Shown here: positions 24,588 through 39,400 of the stretch, piece after piece
Numbering within the stretch: position 1 is the stretch's first letter
How the letters are laid out: every line of letters begins with the position of its first letter
DNA from: Anisakis pegreffii
Lineage: Eukaryota; Nematoda; Chromadorea; Rhabditida; Anisakidae
Length of the DNA: 64,000 nt
Assembly: GCA_035041965.1 (NCBI GenBank)
Contig: JAPYMA010000057.1
Coordinates: 124,001-188,000 of the forward strand
Reading direction: 5' to 3'
Notes under the pieces: model-generated
Told to the model about the DNA's origin: nothing
Seen by the model: the letters and a program-made list of their open reading frames with translations, nothing else
Database searches by the model: none
Position numbers and translations under genes: made by a program

Positions 24588-27273
24588 TTGTGATACAAGC
24601 TGTTCACAGTTGCAAGTTACAATTGCGATGCACTGTTGTACTTACATCTGATTGCTAGGCGCTTGATCATAAACGCACTACTTCTTTTAAGCAGATCGCC
24701 ATCGCAGTTTGAAAATGCAGTGAATTTTATGTTGATCATCTGCAATGCCCAGTGTGATCACACTGAATGCACATGACAGAATGGCTGCATTTCAGCGTTT
24801 GTAAAGTTATGCATTTGCACATTGCTGTTCTGCTCGCTTTTGAGACATTGTTTAATTTGAGAAAGTTCTGTTTGAACGTATGTAAGCGTTTAATTTGAGC
24901 ATGAACTTACCTTCGAAAATTTAGCTTTTTATGTGTTTCCTTACTAAGTTTTAGAATGATTTTTTTTGAATGGATAGCAAATTTTCATCTTCAAAAGTTT
25001 TTTCATAATGCTTCTTAGTAAGTATTGTTGATAATAAAGCAATAAGGGTATAGGAACGATCAGATGGATACGTTGAATGTATGATTTTTAAGAGGTCTAT
25101 TATGAATGCGTCTAATTGTTCTTTCTGAGCAATCAATTGTTCAACAGCCAGAGCCTATGCATTATTATTAATCAATTTTTTCAAAATCTGGGTCGTTGAA
25201 CCATCACAATCAAATTTCATTTCTCCACATTCTTCACACCACCCACTCATTGTTTTCCATCAATAGCACAAAATTTCTCGTTTATTTTAATAAATCTCGT
25301 GAATTTGTCCACTTGAAGCAGCAACAACCGTATGATTAATGCAGCGGTAGTGCCCTAATGCATGTAGGTGGGTAATTCCCAGGTATGAAGCTTGCAAACG
25401 TCAACAGTACGTCATTATCTAAACATATTGCTTTCGCTTTTTTTGCACTCAGTTAAAGTGATGTAACTTGATGCTCACAATTCAGTTAGATGAGAATATG
25501 TTCTAATCGACGGCAAGGGAAATTTATTCGTGAAATTTGGTGAATATATATTGCAAAATCATTCTCAAGTGAAACCACGGAAGTGAGCATTTTATGAGAA
25601 TATGATAAATTTGGTTGCTTCAAGTGTTTTTCAGCAAATAATAAATCCACTCTAAATCAGACAATAAATCACTGCAATCGAAATCGATTTCTGCAACAAT
25701 CTTCCAGAATGCGATCATTTCAAAAAATCCCTCGAGTTATTATAATATTTCACGAATGTTTTTGTGACATATTGCTGGATGCGTACAACGCAATAATGCC
25801 CTCGTTCATCCCATTCATCGACAGTTTTATATTTCTCACTTCATGAAAGAAACCTTCATCGGCTCATTACTATTAGAGTTCGATTCTCACCGATGAAATT
25901 TTTAGATCTTCATTGTGATCATCTTTAGATCAATTCAGTTCTTTGCAACATCAATTCATGTGTCCATTGTTGATCTCAGTTCAGCCAGAACAAAAGAATA
26001 AATAGTGTTCATCGGAGAATTTATAGAGTTTTTTTGCTTGTTATGAAAGTAAAGTTTGCTAGATTCAAGCAAATCAGTTAGAGGAATTTACCCGAAGAGG
26101 GCGTAATGCAGCAAGATGCGTTATGGATATGCAGAGATAATTGATGACGGAGGGTTGTAGGAAGCAGTCTGTGAACGAAGGCCCCTTTAAACGCAAAAAT
26201 TCCGATCTTGCGTTCAGAAGGCTGGTTGTATGTTAACTGGGTTTAAGGCTTAGTTGTGTGCTGCTGGCTGGCTGGCATGTGTCTATAGCATCATCATCAT
26301 TATCCATCGTAGCACACTTCTCATCTTATACCCACACTACTTTTATTCTCCTCAATATAAGGAGATACACATATTATGGATATGTGGATGTATGTCGTCG
26401 TCTAGTTGTTATATTAGAGTATTTGGCTATGACTCTCGTTCACTTCGCACAGCTTCACCACTTTTGCTTATATTCGTCCTCCGGCCACTACTACTCCAAG
26501 CGAGTCCGTCTTTTATTACAGCTATAGCTCAGCTCGCTTGTTTCATGCAAATTTCACCAACTAGTGTTTATTGTTGATATTCTTGTTGTTGTTGTTGTTG
26601 TTGTTGTCACACACTCGATTCTTCATTATTGGTCGCCATCACACAGCCAACAAATAAATCCATCATCATATGTTCAATTCAATAAATACTATTGCTTTTT
26701 ATCAGCACCTTATTCTTCTCACCAACTCATCATTGCCAGTATTGGTTGAGCTCTGTCTTCAACAAGCAACAACAATCCATAAGTCTATGCTCAAACATCA
26801 AACAGTAGTCTACCATGGATCAGTTTTATACGATACTGTTCATATAACAAATCCGCGGACATGACCTCTCTGAACCTTTATTATTATCATCCTCTACGCA
26901 TCAAGCAAAATTGATAACCACTTGAACAACAAACATTTTACTGTTTCGGATTTATCATGCAGTCATCGTCGTTTGTTTGACTCGCACTCAATGGTGATCG
27001 TTCCATGGGAATAGTATCGGAAAAGGCGGCTTGTTGAGTGTCGAAACTATTTTATTTTGATTTCTTCGCTGTTTCTTCGAAAGCCGGCAACCCTTTGTTG
27101 TTGTTCCGTCTCCTCAATTGATACGAAACACCCCCTCAAAGGGTGAAACATTAACTGGAACATTGATTGACAAGGGCTGATTGCCCGAACCAAAAAAAAT
27201 CACCGATTCAATAATCTCATTCATATTTTTCTGCTGAATAATTCTTATTCAACTGTGTGTGAAATCGAGCAAT
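24588..27273. promoter_or_regulatory. Region upstream of unc-2, presumed promoter side
   Basis: No gene is recognised. It holds simple-sequence DNA: a TTG run at 26582-26606 and ATC/CAT triplets near 26290. Two overlapping short frames at 26254-26577 are built on low-complexity sequence. Its position just before the first convincing unc-2 exon makes it the likely 5' regulatory region, but no specific element could be read. Confidence 0.3.
26582..26606. repeat. (TTG)n microsatellite
   Basis: About eight consecutive TTG triplets about 0.7 kb upstream of the unc-2 ATG. Confidence 0.8.
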
Positions 27274-27405
27274 ATGATGGGAATTGACGAAATTGCTAGG
27301 TTGGCCGCCGAGGAGGCGAGAAAAGAGCAGAACCGGAGCGATGGAGGCTTCGGAATCGGTCCAGGCAGGAGGCCACCGCTCTCATCGTCATCGTCCAAAG
27401 AAAAG
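27274..27405 (+). CDS. unc-2: unc-2 exon 1: cytoplasmic N-terminus
   Basis: It reads [19 protein letters not shown], a Gly/Pro stretch and a Ser run (SSSSSKEK), then donor AAAAG|GTCAGC in phase 0. The first ATG is at 27274 and a second follows directly. A weak AG ends at 27269. If used, it would extend the frame upstream (GN before MMG) and is phase-compatible with the block at 17791-17936. Confidence 0.8.
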
Positions 27406-30400
27406 GTCAGCGTTTTAATTCGTTCTATTGCTTCCGTGAAGAAATCATCTTTTACAACTGATTTTTTTTCACTCACAATGAGTTCAAGGATCTTGCGAAG
27501 TGAAATTTTTATAATAGAGATCTATCCGAACATGCGCGGATACGACCTTATACTGCTGTATTTCTCACTGGAAAGGATTTTTCGTTTACTGTTATCTACA
27601 GTTGGACTATGGAAGATAATGATATAATTCTCAGAGTCTCCGAGAGTGCCTAATCCTTCCATTTGGTTACCATTCTCGAGTCTTATGAGACTGTTACAAA
27701 CCCAGAAACTGTAATGATGTCAAACTCAATCAAGACTTAAGAACTGTTCTGCTCATCAAAATGCCACGTCTATCATCTCTTGAGAAGTGTTGTTATTGCA
27801 TATTTCGGCTCCATCAAATTTCTACTGATCTCAGTTACCTCTTATTGTACTCACTGATTTTGGCGGTCTAGATTACTGCTTAGCTCCAGGGCATGCGCGT
27901 TTTACTTTCAGTCATGTTCGATTCAGTTCGTCACTCTCACGAATATCCCTTGAATCGATATTGTAATTTCATCATTCCATCCCGTTCACTATTCATCCAT
28001 CACAATTCCTGAACACATTTCTCTCCATACATGTGCAATAATTTTTCTTTATAATCTCAAAACTCCCAACATCAGTGTCATTTTTCCTTTGCTCAGTAAA
28101 ACATTTGCAAAGATATTTATTTCATATTCTACTGAACAACGCACACGATCAATTCATAACTTTGCTCATGCGTCACATATCATCATTTTGAAGACGATTC
28201 CCTTCCTCTGTTGATTCCCATTTTCCTCCCTAAATGGTTAAGAGTTTCATCCTTTCCCACTTCTTCCTCTCTCTCATTTAAGCTATGCCAGATTCACGAT
28301 CATGAAAGAGATGCGTGAAATTCTCAGTGAAAAATCAGCAAGTCCCTGATGAATTAACCAACACCGAAAACTGCTCGTTTCTGTGATGTTGAAATTGTTT
28401 TGGTGATGAGCACTGAAAACATGCTCACATGATTGATAGAAGTTGCACTGATAGAATTCTGAAAGCTTTATGAAATTACAAGAAATCAACTCGTTCAACA
28501 TTGACAGCAGACTATCACGACTTCAGCTGATGTTTTTTTGATGTGCTTAATCCAGAGTTTTTGGCTGAGTGGCTGAAACATGCTTACAGTGAAATCAATA
28601 AATCTAGTGGCGTTTAGAAACAAGTAAGTGCATAGGATTACCGTATCAGTCGCATCTTATATGCCCTATAATCGGCGCGTTCACAGTGGCATCAATGTCA
28701 AGCACCAGCTGTAATCCGACTGATTAAGTTGTCTCATTTTGCAACTTTCGGATTCTGCGAATTTTGGAAATACTCTCAGAAAATGCAAATTTTTTTGACA
28801 ATATTTTGGCATTTAACGGTTCTGAGAAATGATATTCTTGTCAAGTTGGCAATGAATATGTTGTGAAGTGTCCAGAAACGTCTCTTCGTGAATGTCACCG
28901 ATCACTTGTTGAGGACGTAAGCGTATAACCGTCATTATTGCTAACATTTATATTCTGTAAAATAAAGATGCTAAGCCTCAACGCTACTAAATAACGAAGT
29001 GATATTATCATCAGTGGATAATTGTGAAACTGGTGCACTCTTCGGTAAATACATTTATACGAACTCTCCAAATTTAAATGCTGCTTTTCAAACATACATT
29101 TCTCACCAAGCAAAATGTTTTGCTAATTGTTATGAAATCGAACAGATTGCTTCCATAGTTGTTGTTTTTGAATTATCATTTTTCTTCTTAAGATCACTTA
29201 GAATTATTCGTACATATCCAATCAAGGTGCGTCATTCGAGCGATTATTTTAAATCCATTCGATGTCGCGATCGCATATCAGCACATTTTGCTTGCGTAAA
29301 ATTTTTGATTCGTGAAAGGAAATTGCGGAGGATCATTTCGTACCTCTAAAAGTGTCAACCTATTCTTTGATTGCATTCGAAGGGAATCTGCCTTTTTGTT
29401 CATACTGATATCCGAGGCTGCTACTCGATATCAATTCGAATTCGTAGGCAGTGCTGCTGCAGCCTTGATGTTTACAGAATTTCAAGCGTCTGTACTCAAG
29501 CTTCCACCTGCGTTCAATTACGCAAAAACCATTTACGTCATCAGCGAGACGCAATAAATTTTCTTCATCACCAACGTCGCACTGCGATTAATGTGCTCTT
29601 TCGATGGTTGTAGCCGATGCTTTTACAATCGAATTGATTCCTTTTTCCCCATTTTTTATGTGTTTCAATTCATGTTCCCGCTCACAGAATAGTCCTTTAT
29701 TTGGGTGCTCACTACGCATTGTTCGTTAACAAAAATCTTTCCCTATTCTTTTTCTATGAGACTAAATATATCGGATGAGTGCAATAATGTGAGAAAAAAA
29801 GCATGTAAATTTCGGTGAACTCAAGAATTATCCCATTAGCGTTTCCTTTTTAGACAAGAATACAATGTTAGTTTTTGTTGTTTTTTTTTTCGCAGCAGTC
29901 CATTTTTATTTCATTGCTCGCAACTTTGAAGTGTGCCATTTCGTTGGATCGACTAAAATCAAAATTGCGTTATTGGATGAAATGTAGCGTGAATGAAACG
30001 CAAGTGGAGTTCTCAGAGGAATTCATAATCGCGTGATTTTGGAAATCTCTACATATACTTGAATTTGTTTGGCCACCTATCGAAGATGATATCAGAGGCA
30101 TACAAAAGTGGTTTCACTCAATAATGAATAATTCTTCACAATCAGAAATTTCCAATATTCAAGTACTCATCAGTTTTAAATGTGACCCGAAAGTTCCATT
30201 TCATTTCAAACGAAAGTTTGTGCATGCTTACAGAATACAACTCGAGCATCTATCACTTTCTTGCTCTCAGTCAGACTTGGTCAGTTATTCACGAATTCAA
30301 CAAAGAAACAGCCATTTATTCCACCAAAATTTTTTTATTGTATGTTTTCTTCTGCAGTAATTGATTAATGATCAAACAGAGAGAAAATTTCTGAGAGTTT

Positions 30401-33400
30401 GGTTTGATAGAGTGCAGCTTGCCAGCCGATCATCGCATTTCCTGATAATTGATTCTGATGAATACATTGAACTCATGAAGCAACCTTGAGCGCGATCAAA
30501 CCCGTTAACGCAATTCACGAGATGTTCTTTGAGTTTGTTTTCGGTTGTTTTTTTTCGGTAGTTTTTTAACTATGCTAATTTTTGTAGTGCATGCTGATAG
30601 AGTACCACACATCTTTTTTGCCATTGATGTTATCATCGACTGCGACAACGTCATCGAAATAGAAATTATCGTTCCCGGCCGATCGTTCAAATTTTACTTT
30701 CCATTTGTATTCTCCTTCATGTTTAGACTCGGAGTCGAACGTAGAATCATTCAGGGTGAATACTCATAATTGATTCTCGTTCATTATTTTTGTTAATAAC
30801 TCATTCCTGATTCATCTGATATTAAGATGAAATAATCGTTATCATATCCTCAATGGTATGTTGCCATTTTTGTGGGTTCCCTCATTCGAGAGTCCGAATC
30901 GGTTTGGTTGCTGAATTTAGTATCTGGTTGAATTGTTGTATTACTGACTGTGGATAAAATGACGTTGTCGATTTGTGAGGCGTAATTTCACTGCTACTCT
31001 TTCTGGAAATGAATGTGTAAATAATTAGCAACAAAGTCAAATTTTTTATTTTCCATATCATTCCAGTCTTTCTTCCATATCAGTTCAGACTGTTTGATTT
31101 CGTTCGTAAGGTCGTTAAAAATTTGCACACCGACATCTTTAGACCGTGCGATAATTAGAAGAAATTTTGTCACGATATCTTATGAAATTTATGTACACGT
31201 CGTTTGTGAGAGGATATAGTGAAGTTCAACAATGTGCAGTGGTCGATGGTTGTGCCTCAAATATCAGAACTAATGATAGATTATAGCGATGGAAGAGCAA
31301 TAAGGTAGCTGTGACTGATTGTGAGTGTAGTAGAATTCGATTGATTTTCTTCTCTTTTCTCTTGAATGCGTGTGCAATGAACATGGATGGCTTTTTTGTT
31401 CATTTAGCAGTGTGCTCGAATTGAAGAAGTATGAAATGCTGTGCTTCGATCCCATTCAAATTCCCATTTGGAATGAGAATGTTCGGGATTTTGCACTGAA
31501 CGCTTTTAGCAACGTTTATGCGCTAATATCACACACACACACACATACACACCCATACTTTGCGGTCAGATCAGGCACATAAAAATGAAGATATCGTCAT
31601 TTATAGCAATGAATCTGCCAGAGATGTATCCACTCACAAAAAGTGGCTTCTTTCAAGAGAGTCTCTGATGGCTCTTTGTTGACTAAAATTATAAAATATA
31701 AACGTAAATGAAATGTTCGACAATGCGGCAGTGTTCAAGTGAAGGAATACGTGATGAAGTTATGAAAATTCATTGCTTGAGAGGTGAAAAGTTCTTGATA
31801 ATGCTGTTAGCTTGGGCATGATTTCGAATCGTTTCCTGCTAGCGTGAAATTCCCTATTATGAACGCTATTGGGCATGGATTTATTGAAAATAAAATCCTT
31901 TCGTGTGGTTGACGTGTGTGGAGTGCTCATTCAAAAAAAAAACCCAGCGCATAATGGTCATTAGACTGTTAAATATTTCTTGCCGAATGAAACATCAATG
32001 AACCATTGAGTCGTATCAACATTTTAATGTCCAAATGCAGCACACCCACTCAACCCATTTTTTTCAATACTTCAACTTATGCTTTTCTTTTGCTGCTTTC
32101 TTTTGCTGAAAGCGTCTAAATTATGAATGCATTGAAAGTTTCATAAATTGGTTTGGACGAGTGAAACAATTTGCCCAAATAAAAAAAGAACAATGCAGGT
32201 GGATACTCTCATTTTTGAAAGTAGCAGAACAAAATTATTTTTGTTGCCATCCTTCGATCCCCTTTTCATCTTGACAGCAGCGCAAAAAAAATGGTCAATT
32301 CGTCGGCATAAATAAGTTCTCACAAAACACGCTGAATGCTCTCGCCCAAAAGCACTCTTTTCATTCATATCGCCTTGATGAATTAATGGAGGAAAAGAAT
32401 CAAACACCGTGACATCGTATGCTCTCAGCAGAAATTGATCCTTTTTCAGTTCAACTTCCATCCCGTTCTCACTCATATCTTCAGAGGTTTCTTCAAGGGC
32501 TTGCATGCCAATCTATATAGTGTAAAGAAAACTCACCTGAATTTTAGCCTTCTTCGCTTGGATTAAGCTTAAGCTCAGTGTTTTGCTTGGTCTTTGGCTT
32601 AGCGGATGTGGCTGCAGTTTGGGCGAGTGTATTGGATAATTTTTGCAAATTGACTAAACAAAGGCGTATGATAGAAAAGGACCAACGAATTTTAACTGAA
32701 CAAGAACCTCTTTTCGCTGTACAGTTGCACTGAGAATGAATTTGTTCTCGACTCTCAACTGCTCATGCGTCTGTTAAATAGTTGTAATGGTCGGCATTTT
32801 TGGTGGAGCAAAATAAAGCGAATAATTGACTGAGAATTTAAAAAATTCACATGCGAATATATCAACCGAAAGTCTAAATGTTTCGTTTCAGCCTAACGCG
32901 TAACGTCACTACCACTTTTGACATCGGTAATGAACATTTCGAATGGGTATTTTTTGCACATTGAATATACGTTGATTCAGTATGATCTTGCAGTATTCAG
33001 TTTCGTATTTCATGCAGTCTTTGTTATCTACATTTTCCCACTTCAAAGACTTGAAGTATATGTTGCTGTAATGAAGTGCGCCTCATCTGCCACTCATACT
33101 CAACTTTATTTCATTTGCAAGCCTCATAATTATTGACGCTTATCTTTTTTTCTTCTTCACGACATAAATTTTCGAAATGTATAATGCTGATTCCGACACC
33201 ATTAAACATTTTCTAAAGAGTCATCGTTTTTCAAGGTCAGCTTATATGGAATCGGAAAAAAAACACAATAGCAAACCAGCTTCATCAATTTGGAATGCGA
33301 TTACATGTACGCGTGTGCATTTTAGGCCAACCGATTCGTTTTTATAAGTGAATATTAGACGTACAAGAGTTCAACTCATAATTGTGTCTTATTAAAACAG

Positions 33401-36400
33401 CTTACTGCCACAAATATATCAATTTCTCATACGTCTGTCCTTTCGCTGTGTTCAGACTAAAACAAAAAACTTTAAGGGTCCATCGTCGTTGTTCATCTTC
33501 AGTGAAGATAATATTATACGACGTAACGCAAAAGCAATCATCGACTGGGGTCCGTTCGAATATTTTATTTTACTCACGATCATCGGCAATTGTGTCGTTC
33601 TTGCAATGGAGCAGCATCTTCCGAAGAATGACAAGAAACCACTCAGCGAGATGCTTGTTAGTTTGATTTGTTTATTTCTCATGCATTTTTATTTCATTTG
33701 TCGTCCTGTTCAACGGCTCAATATCGCTAAACGTCAAGATTTCATGCCTAAAATACTATCATTGATCATCTTTATTCTACTCCTTATTATTTATGTATAT
33801 TATAAGGTGATATGTTATTCATTTTCGACTTATGGTTGTAGGTATTGCGGCTTCTCGTTATAAACAACAGTACTAGAGGTAATTGTCATGTGACAAAAAC
33901 TGTCTTTGCGATAGCTTTTCGTTGAATATTATTCGTTGTGTTGGTGGTGAGTATGGTCACAATTTGATCGTGACTGCATCTTGCAAAGCAGAAATTAGCA
34001 TTACTACATAAAATATTGCACATTACTCATTCGTGACAGATAGTTTCCCGTCTACAGAATCGTTCTTCTTGATATTAGTTACGATAAGGAAGCGTTACTT
34101 TGAGAAGCGAGACAAATGCAATATTCAGCGAAGTGAGCGGGCTATGGAGTCAATCACAACGAGAGTAGCAATCAGAATAGCTGTTTGCTACGCTCTGTGC
34201 TGACAGCGTACTAGGAACGCAGAAAAAAATTGAGGGTTTTTCATAGCACTAATACATTCTGTTTCAAGTATGGTTAGGATTGTTTTTTTGGTTAAGAAAA
34301 TGAAAGCAATTGCTCAGTGACGTACTGCATCACCATAACTAATCGACTTGTGCTGTTCGAAACATAATTGCATATAAAAATTCGCGCTGAGTGCTAGTGC
34401 AGCCCACCGATACGTAATCACCTCCATTGGTTAGGTATGTTATGGGATGATCCATTGAATCAGCAGAATAATCTTTCATATGATCTAACTTATAATAATG
34501 ATCGAAAAAATTGTATTGTAACAGAACTTGACAGTATAATATCTCGCTACGTGATCGGTCCATCTGCTGAAGCGTATTTCTCAAAACACTCAATTAGAGA
34601 TTGATTACCTTTCGTTGTGTTCGCTTGCATTTTGGTTGTTTTCCTAAAGGATCACAACAATTGTACTTTTAATGACAGTTTACAACGGGTAATTTCGTTG
34701 TTGGATCGGAGTATCCTCATCATTGTGGTCTTTGACTACTTTTCAGCTGTTCCATGGAATGAAATGATTTCTAAGTACAGTGTCATTCTCTCGTTGATTG
34801 TCGTTTCTAGGCTGACCAAATGATTTTTTGAGGAATTATTTCTAGGCGTATGCTATTGAGTTATTTATTATCTGTGTTGAGTGTTACATGTCGTTATGAT
34901 TGCAAATTTATCATAACTGAGTCTTATTCGAGTGCACTCATCGACTAGCACCGATATGGTACTTATAAATCAATTAATACTCTCAAACGGAAATAGAAAT
35001 GCGATTTGTCGATCTAATTGAGTGATTAAGATGAAAGAATCGCTTATGAAATTGACGCATGCGATAAGCGTTCCATAGTCCTTCTTAAGAGCATGCTTCA
35101 ATGACGCGTATGCGTCTAGGAGCATTTGTGGATGTTGCTGAAACTTGCAAAGAATCAATCCATTCAACAGTATACTGGGGGTTATTAACTGGGTTCCGAT
35201 TAAATTACTGAGGTGAAGTATCATTCAAGAGAAATTATCTTGCGAAGTATCAAGAAAAGCTCTGAGTATCGAAAAGCACATCCGTTTGCGCAAAAATACA
35301 TTCAAGATTTTGGCGTATGATCAGCCATTTATGAAAGTAAAAGGAAACTTCATTCCAAGAGTTCAGAATCGCCTTAATCTGGTCCTGGAAATGAGTATAT
35401 CATTATGTGTTGGATCAACTAAATGACTAAACAGTCGAAAATGATTGCAGGAACTAACAGAACCGTATTTTATGGGTATATTCTGTTTGGAATGCTTGTT
35501 GAAGATTGTTGCTTTTGGTTTTATTCTTCACAAGGGATCTTATCTTCGCTCAGGATGGAATATTATGGATTTTATTGTTGTTGTATCAGGGTTAGTATAT
35601 TCTTCCGTTCGTGATCAACCTTTCGATCGCTTTGCCTTTGCCTTCTCAGTGCTGATGAAACCACCAACCAAGCAAATAGTCGGAGCATTTGTCGCTTTAT
35701 TTGACTCAGAAACCGAATACAGGGTTTGAGCACTTCAAGATTACCTTTGATATTCAAAATTGCCATTCACCATTCTATGCATCGGATGAAGAGTGGAGAA
35801 AATCTCCTCAAGATCCTCTCAGAGTGGTGCATTGGTGCAGTACCTTCGTTAATGTTTTGATGTTTCAGTGTAGTCACCATGCTGCCTTTCACACCTTCTG
35901 GCAACGAAGGAGGTGGAACAATCGATCTGCGAACGTTGCGAGCCGTTCGTGTGCTACGACCGCTGAAACTTGTTTCTGGAATACCCAGTAAGATAGATAT
36001 TCACTTCTCGAGTTTGAATGGCATCGATTTGGCTGGCTGCATATAACATATGTGTTTGAGTTTCTGCGGAATGCTGCTAGCCTCTCATGAAATATAGACA
36101 TGAATCAACTCATACACACACACACGCATGCAACGATAAATACCCACAGGATCCCTGGAAAATATGGTTGGACCGGTGTTAAAAAAGGGTCCAAAGCTGC
36201 AGCTTAGTTACGAGTGCAAGGTTAGGGCTAGTCATTAGCTTGAGCCTTTCTTAAGGAGTCAAATAAGCTTGAACGAGATGAGACGCTTGCTGTTACATGA
36301 CAATATGAAGGAAAATGTGCATTATTTATAACTAATCTATAAGACTTTCTTGCTGCTGTGGCTGCATGCATTATATTCTGTTGTGAATACATTAATTATG

Positions 36401-39400
36401 TTTCTTTTAACATATTAATGATCTGCAATGTAGGAAGTGACTTGAGATGAGCACTGTCAAGTAAAAATACGATGCACCGAGCACATACTGCTCATTAACT
36501 GAAGCATGCATTAATAGCGGTCATTGGTAGGTGTTGAAGTTAGAGAAACGTCTTTCACCGAATTATTTGAATGATGGTGGTGAAGGTGGTCCAGATAATG
36601 ACAAGAAATGCCTTACTGAGATTGTTAGAAATAAGGCAACGTTGAATGCATTGATTGAAATTGATTCTGAGTTATTATTTTGCGCTGATACAAAATATGC
36701 AATTCATCTTCTCGTATCGCCGTTCATTCATGAGTTATTCTATCAGTTAAGTTCATCCCTGAAGTAGCAACAGTAAAAGGCTTAGTGTCACTTTTTTCTT
36801 AATGAAACGTCAATTTGGGGAAAGTGTTGTGTGAGTATTGTTTTCACGCGACCTATCTGTGAATTTGAAACCGTAAATATTTCAACAACAACAAAAAATC
36901 TACAGAGAAAGAGGTAGCACGTCTGAGAGCAGTATGAAGAGTTGATTTAGAGTCAGTAAAGAAAGCAATTGAACAAAGAATATGGACACCATATGGATTA
37001 GTTATTGAGAATAACGCCATCATGATAGTCTTCACTGATAACATAACAAAGTATTGAACGGCAGTATTAGAGAATAAATTGCATGATTGCATTCAGCACA
37101 ACAATGTGATCTATGACAGTTGTAAAAAATCAGTTCAACCGAAAAAATACCGACACTACGATGCTCTCTGCAATGAAAAACTTGTTGCATACTTCCACTC
37201 AAAAACGAGCGATGTTACGGATAATCAGATTGCACGTTCGAATCAGCACGCAACACTGATACAGAATCGATTCCAAAAGTGCAACTAATAGAAAACGTCT
37301 CACTTTTTTGCATAATGCAATCACAGCAATAATTAGATTCATAATGATTCTTATGATAATAAAAAAGGACAGAAACAGTAATGGATTAATAATAATTAAG
37401 ATAATAATAATAATAATAATAATAACATTGCTGATGACAACAGCAACATTAAAAACGAAACTCGACAGGTTTACAAGTTGTTCTGAAGTCGATATTATGT
37501 GCAATGGCGCCGTTGTTGCAAATCGGCTTATTGGTGTTATTTGCAATTGTCATATTTGCAATAATCGGTCTTGAGTTCTACTCGGGTATATTTCACTCGG
37601 CGTGTTACAATCAACAAGGTGAAATCGAAAGCTTCAGCGATAGACCGTTTCCGTGGTCAGTTCTTTTGAATTGCACTCTTTTTTGAGCTGCATTTAATCA
37701 ATGAGCGGTCTGTTGGATTATGGTGTTAAATCACACCGCGTTTGAGCATATCCTCAAATTCTAAATTGCTTTAGTGCACACGCACACATTGGAATTATTT
37801 CCATTTTTGAATTTGCCGTTGAAAACTATTTTTAGCCGCAAAATGATCGGCTTATTTGAGTGGTACGCTCAGCACTGATTAATAACACCTGAATATTACA
37901 TATATCAACTACATCTGCAATTACTGTTAATGCTGAATGCTGAGAAGTTTGATATATATATAATCATTCTGATGGTATCTTGAATTTTAGAAGGAAACCA
38001 TGAAATTTGACTTTGTTTGCTTGCATTACATAAAAATATTGCACTGAAGAGGCGTATAGCAGAGCTGAAAATCAGAATCGCGTAGTGACGGATTTCCGTA
38101 TGACGACAATAGGAAAGCGCAAAATATAGATGATGCAGGAGTGCGAACGCACTAGAATGATTGTCATTAACGACAAACTGTGCAATATTTCCGATGGATA
38201 AAGCTTCAAAAAGTCTCAAGCATGCCTAGTGAATAGTGATTACAGGGGATAACAGGATTTTCGCTTTTGAATCCCAATCCCGGAATTTGTTTCGAAAAAT
38301 CCCGCAATTTCAGGCTTCAATAAAACATAGTATTTTATCTAACTTTAGTGATATACTCATCCTGAATTACACTTCAGTTCATTCATATTCAATAAGATTT
38401 GTTGTTTATCATTCGAGTGGCCATAAATGAAAAAATCATTGCATAGTAGCGCCATCTTAGGTTTCGTTATCAAAAATGCGGTGAACAAAATTTCTTAATA
38501 TGATCACTCTGGTTTCGTCTTTCGTCTTTATCTTTCGTATACGATCGCTTCTCAATGCAACGATTATCCTGAGACTGAAAACAACTCAGCGATTGAAAAT
38601 TGGTGGCGATTTTGCAAACATTAGTGATGATTGCATTTACGGTAACAAAATACACTGATCAAATTTCTGGTTCGATTATCAGCGACTAACTCATAAACAA
38701 TAATTTACTCAATCAAAATGAATACAAACGAACTGATTGTGCATCGTTTTTGCTATGAACGGTAATTGAATTGCACCTAATTTGCAAAATGAACTAAGTG
38801 ATGCTGTAAATTTTGTGCATATTACTAAAACTCAATAGAGAGATACTGTACCTCGGGGTGATGAAAAAGTGAATCGATGTGAAATTAGAATACAATCACA
38901 AGTTTTTAGCATCGCTCGCAATATAATCGAATAATATTCTCATATGCAACCGTAATCACCAACTGGATTGGTGTTACGAATTTGTTTCTAATTTGAACCG
39001 AAACAATTGATTTCTAACAACTTTATGTAATGCACACTCTCATTATTCATAGCCAAACTGATAATGACGTTTCGTTGGTGCAATGGATGCAAGAATAATT
39101 TCAGCTCGAATAAGTCGGCTGCGACGGGTGCATATAATTGTGAAGCGGAAGGGACAGTTTGTTTAAGCCAATGGATAGGTCCCAATTATGGGATTACATC
39201 ATTCGACAATATCGCTTTCGCTATGATTACAGTATTCCAATGTATTACCATGGAGGGATGGACTACGGTTATGTATTACGTAAGTATGCATTTTGTATTC
39301 GTTTCTTCTTTCATTCTCGATCAGTGACCACAAAAGCACCGACCGATCTTGTTTTTATTATTGACAAGTGACAAAAAGAATTTCAGATTTTACTGAATAT

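Noticed and set aside
26254..26864. Overlapping open frames before unc-2
   Set aside because: Low-complexity hydrophobic and TTG-repeat sequence with no splice signals, not continuous with the unc-2 frame.
29312..29613. Open frames on both strands in unc-2 intron 1
   Set aside because: Three overlapping frames are open in a locally GC-richer patch. No donor/acceptor pair is in phase with the flanking exons.
36531..36767. 78-codon open frame in unc-2 intron 4
   Set aside because: Composition looks mildly coding ([10 protein letters not shown]), but it would interrupt the conserved S4-S5 junction and no donor keeps phase with exon 5.
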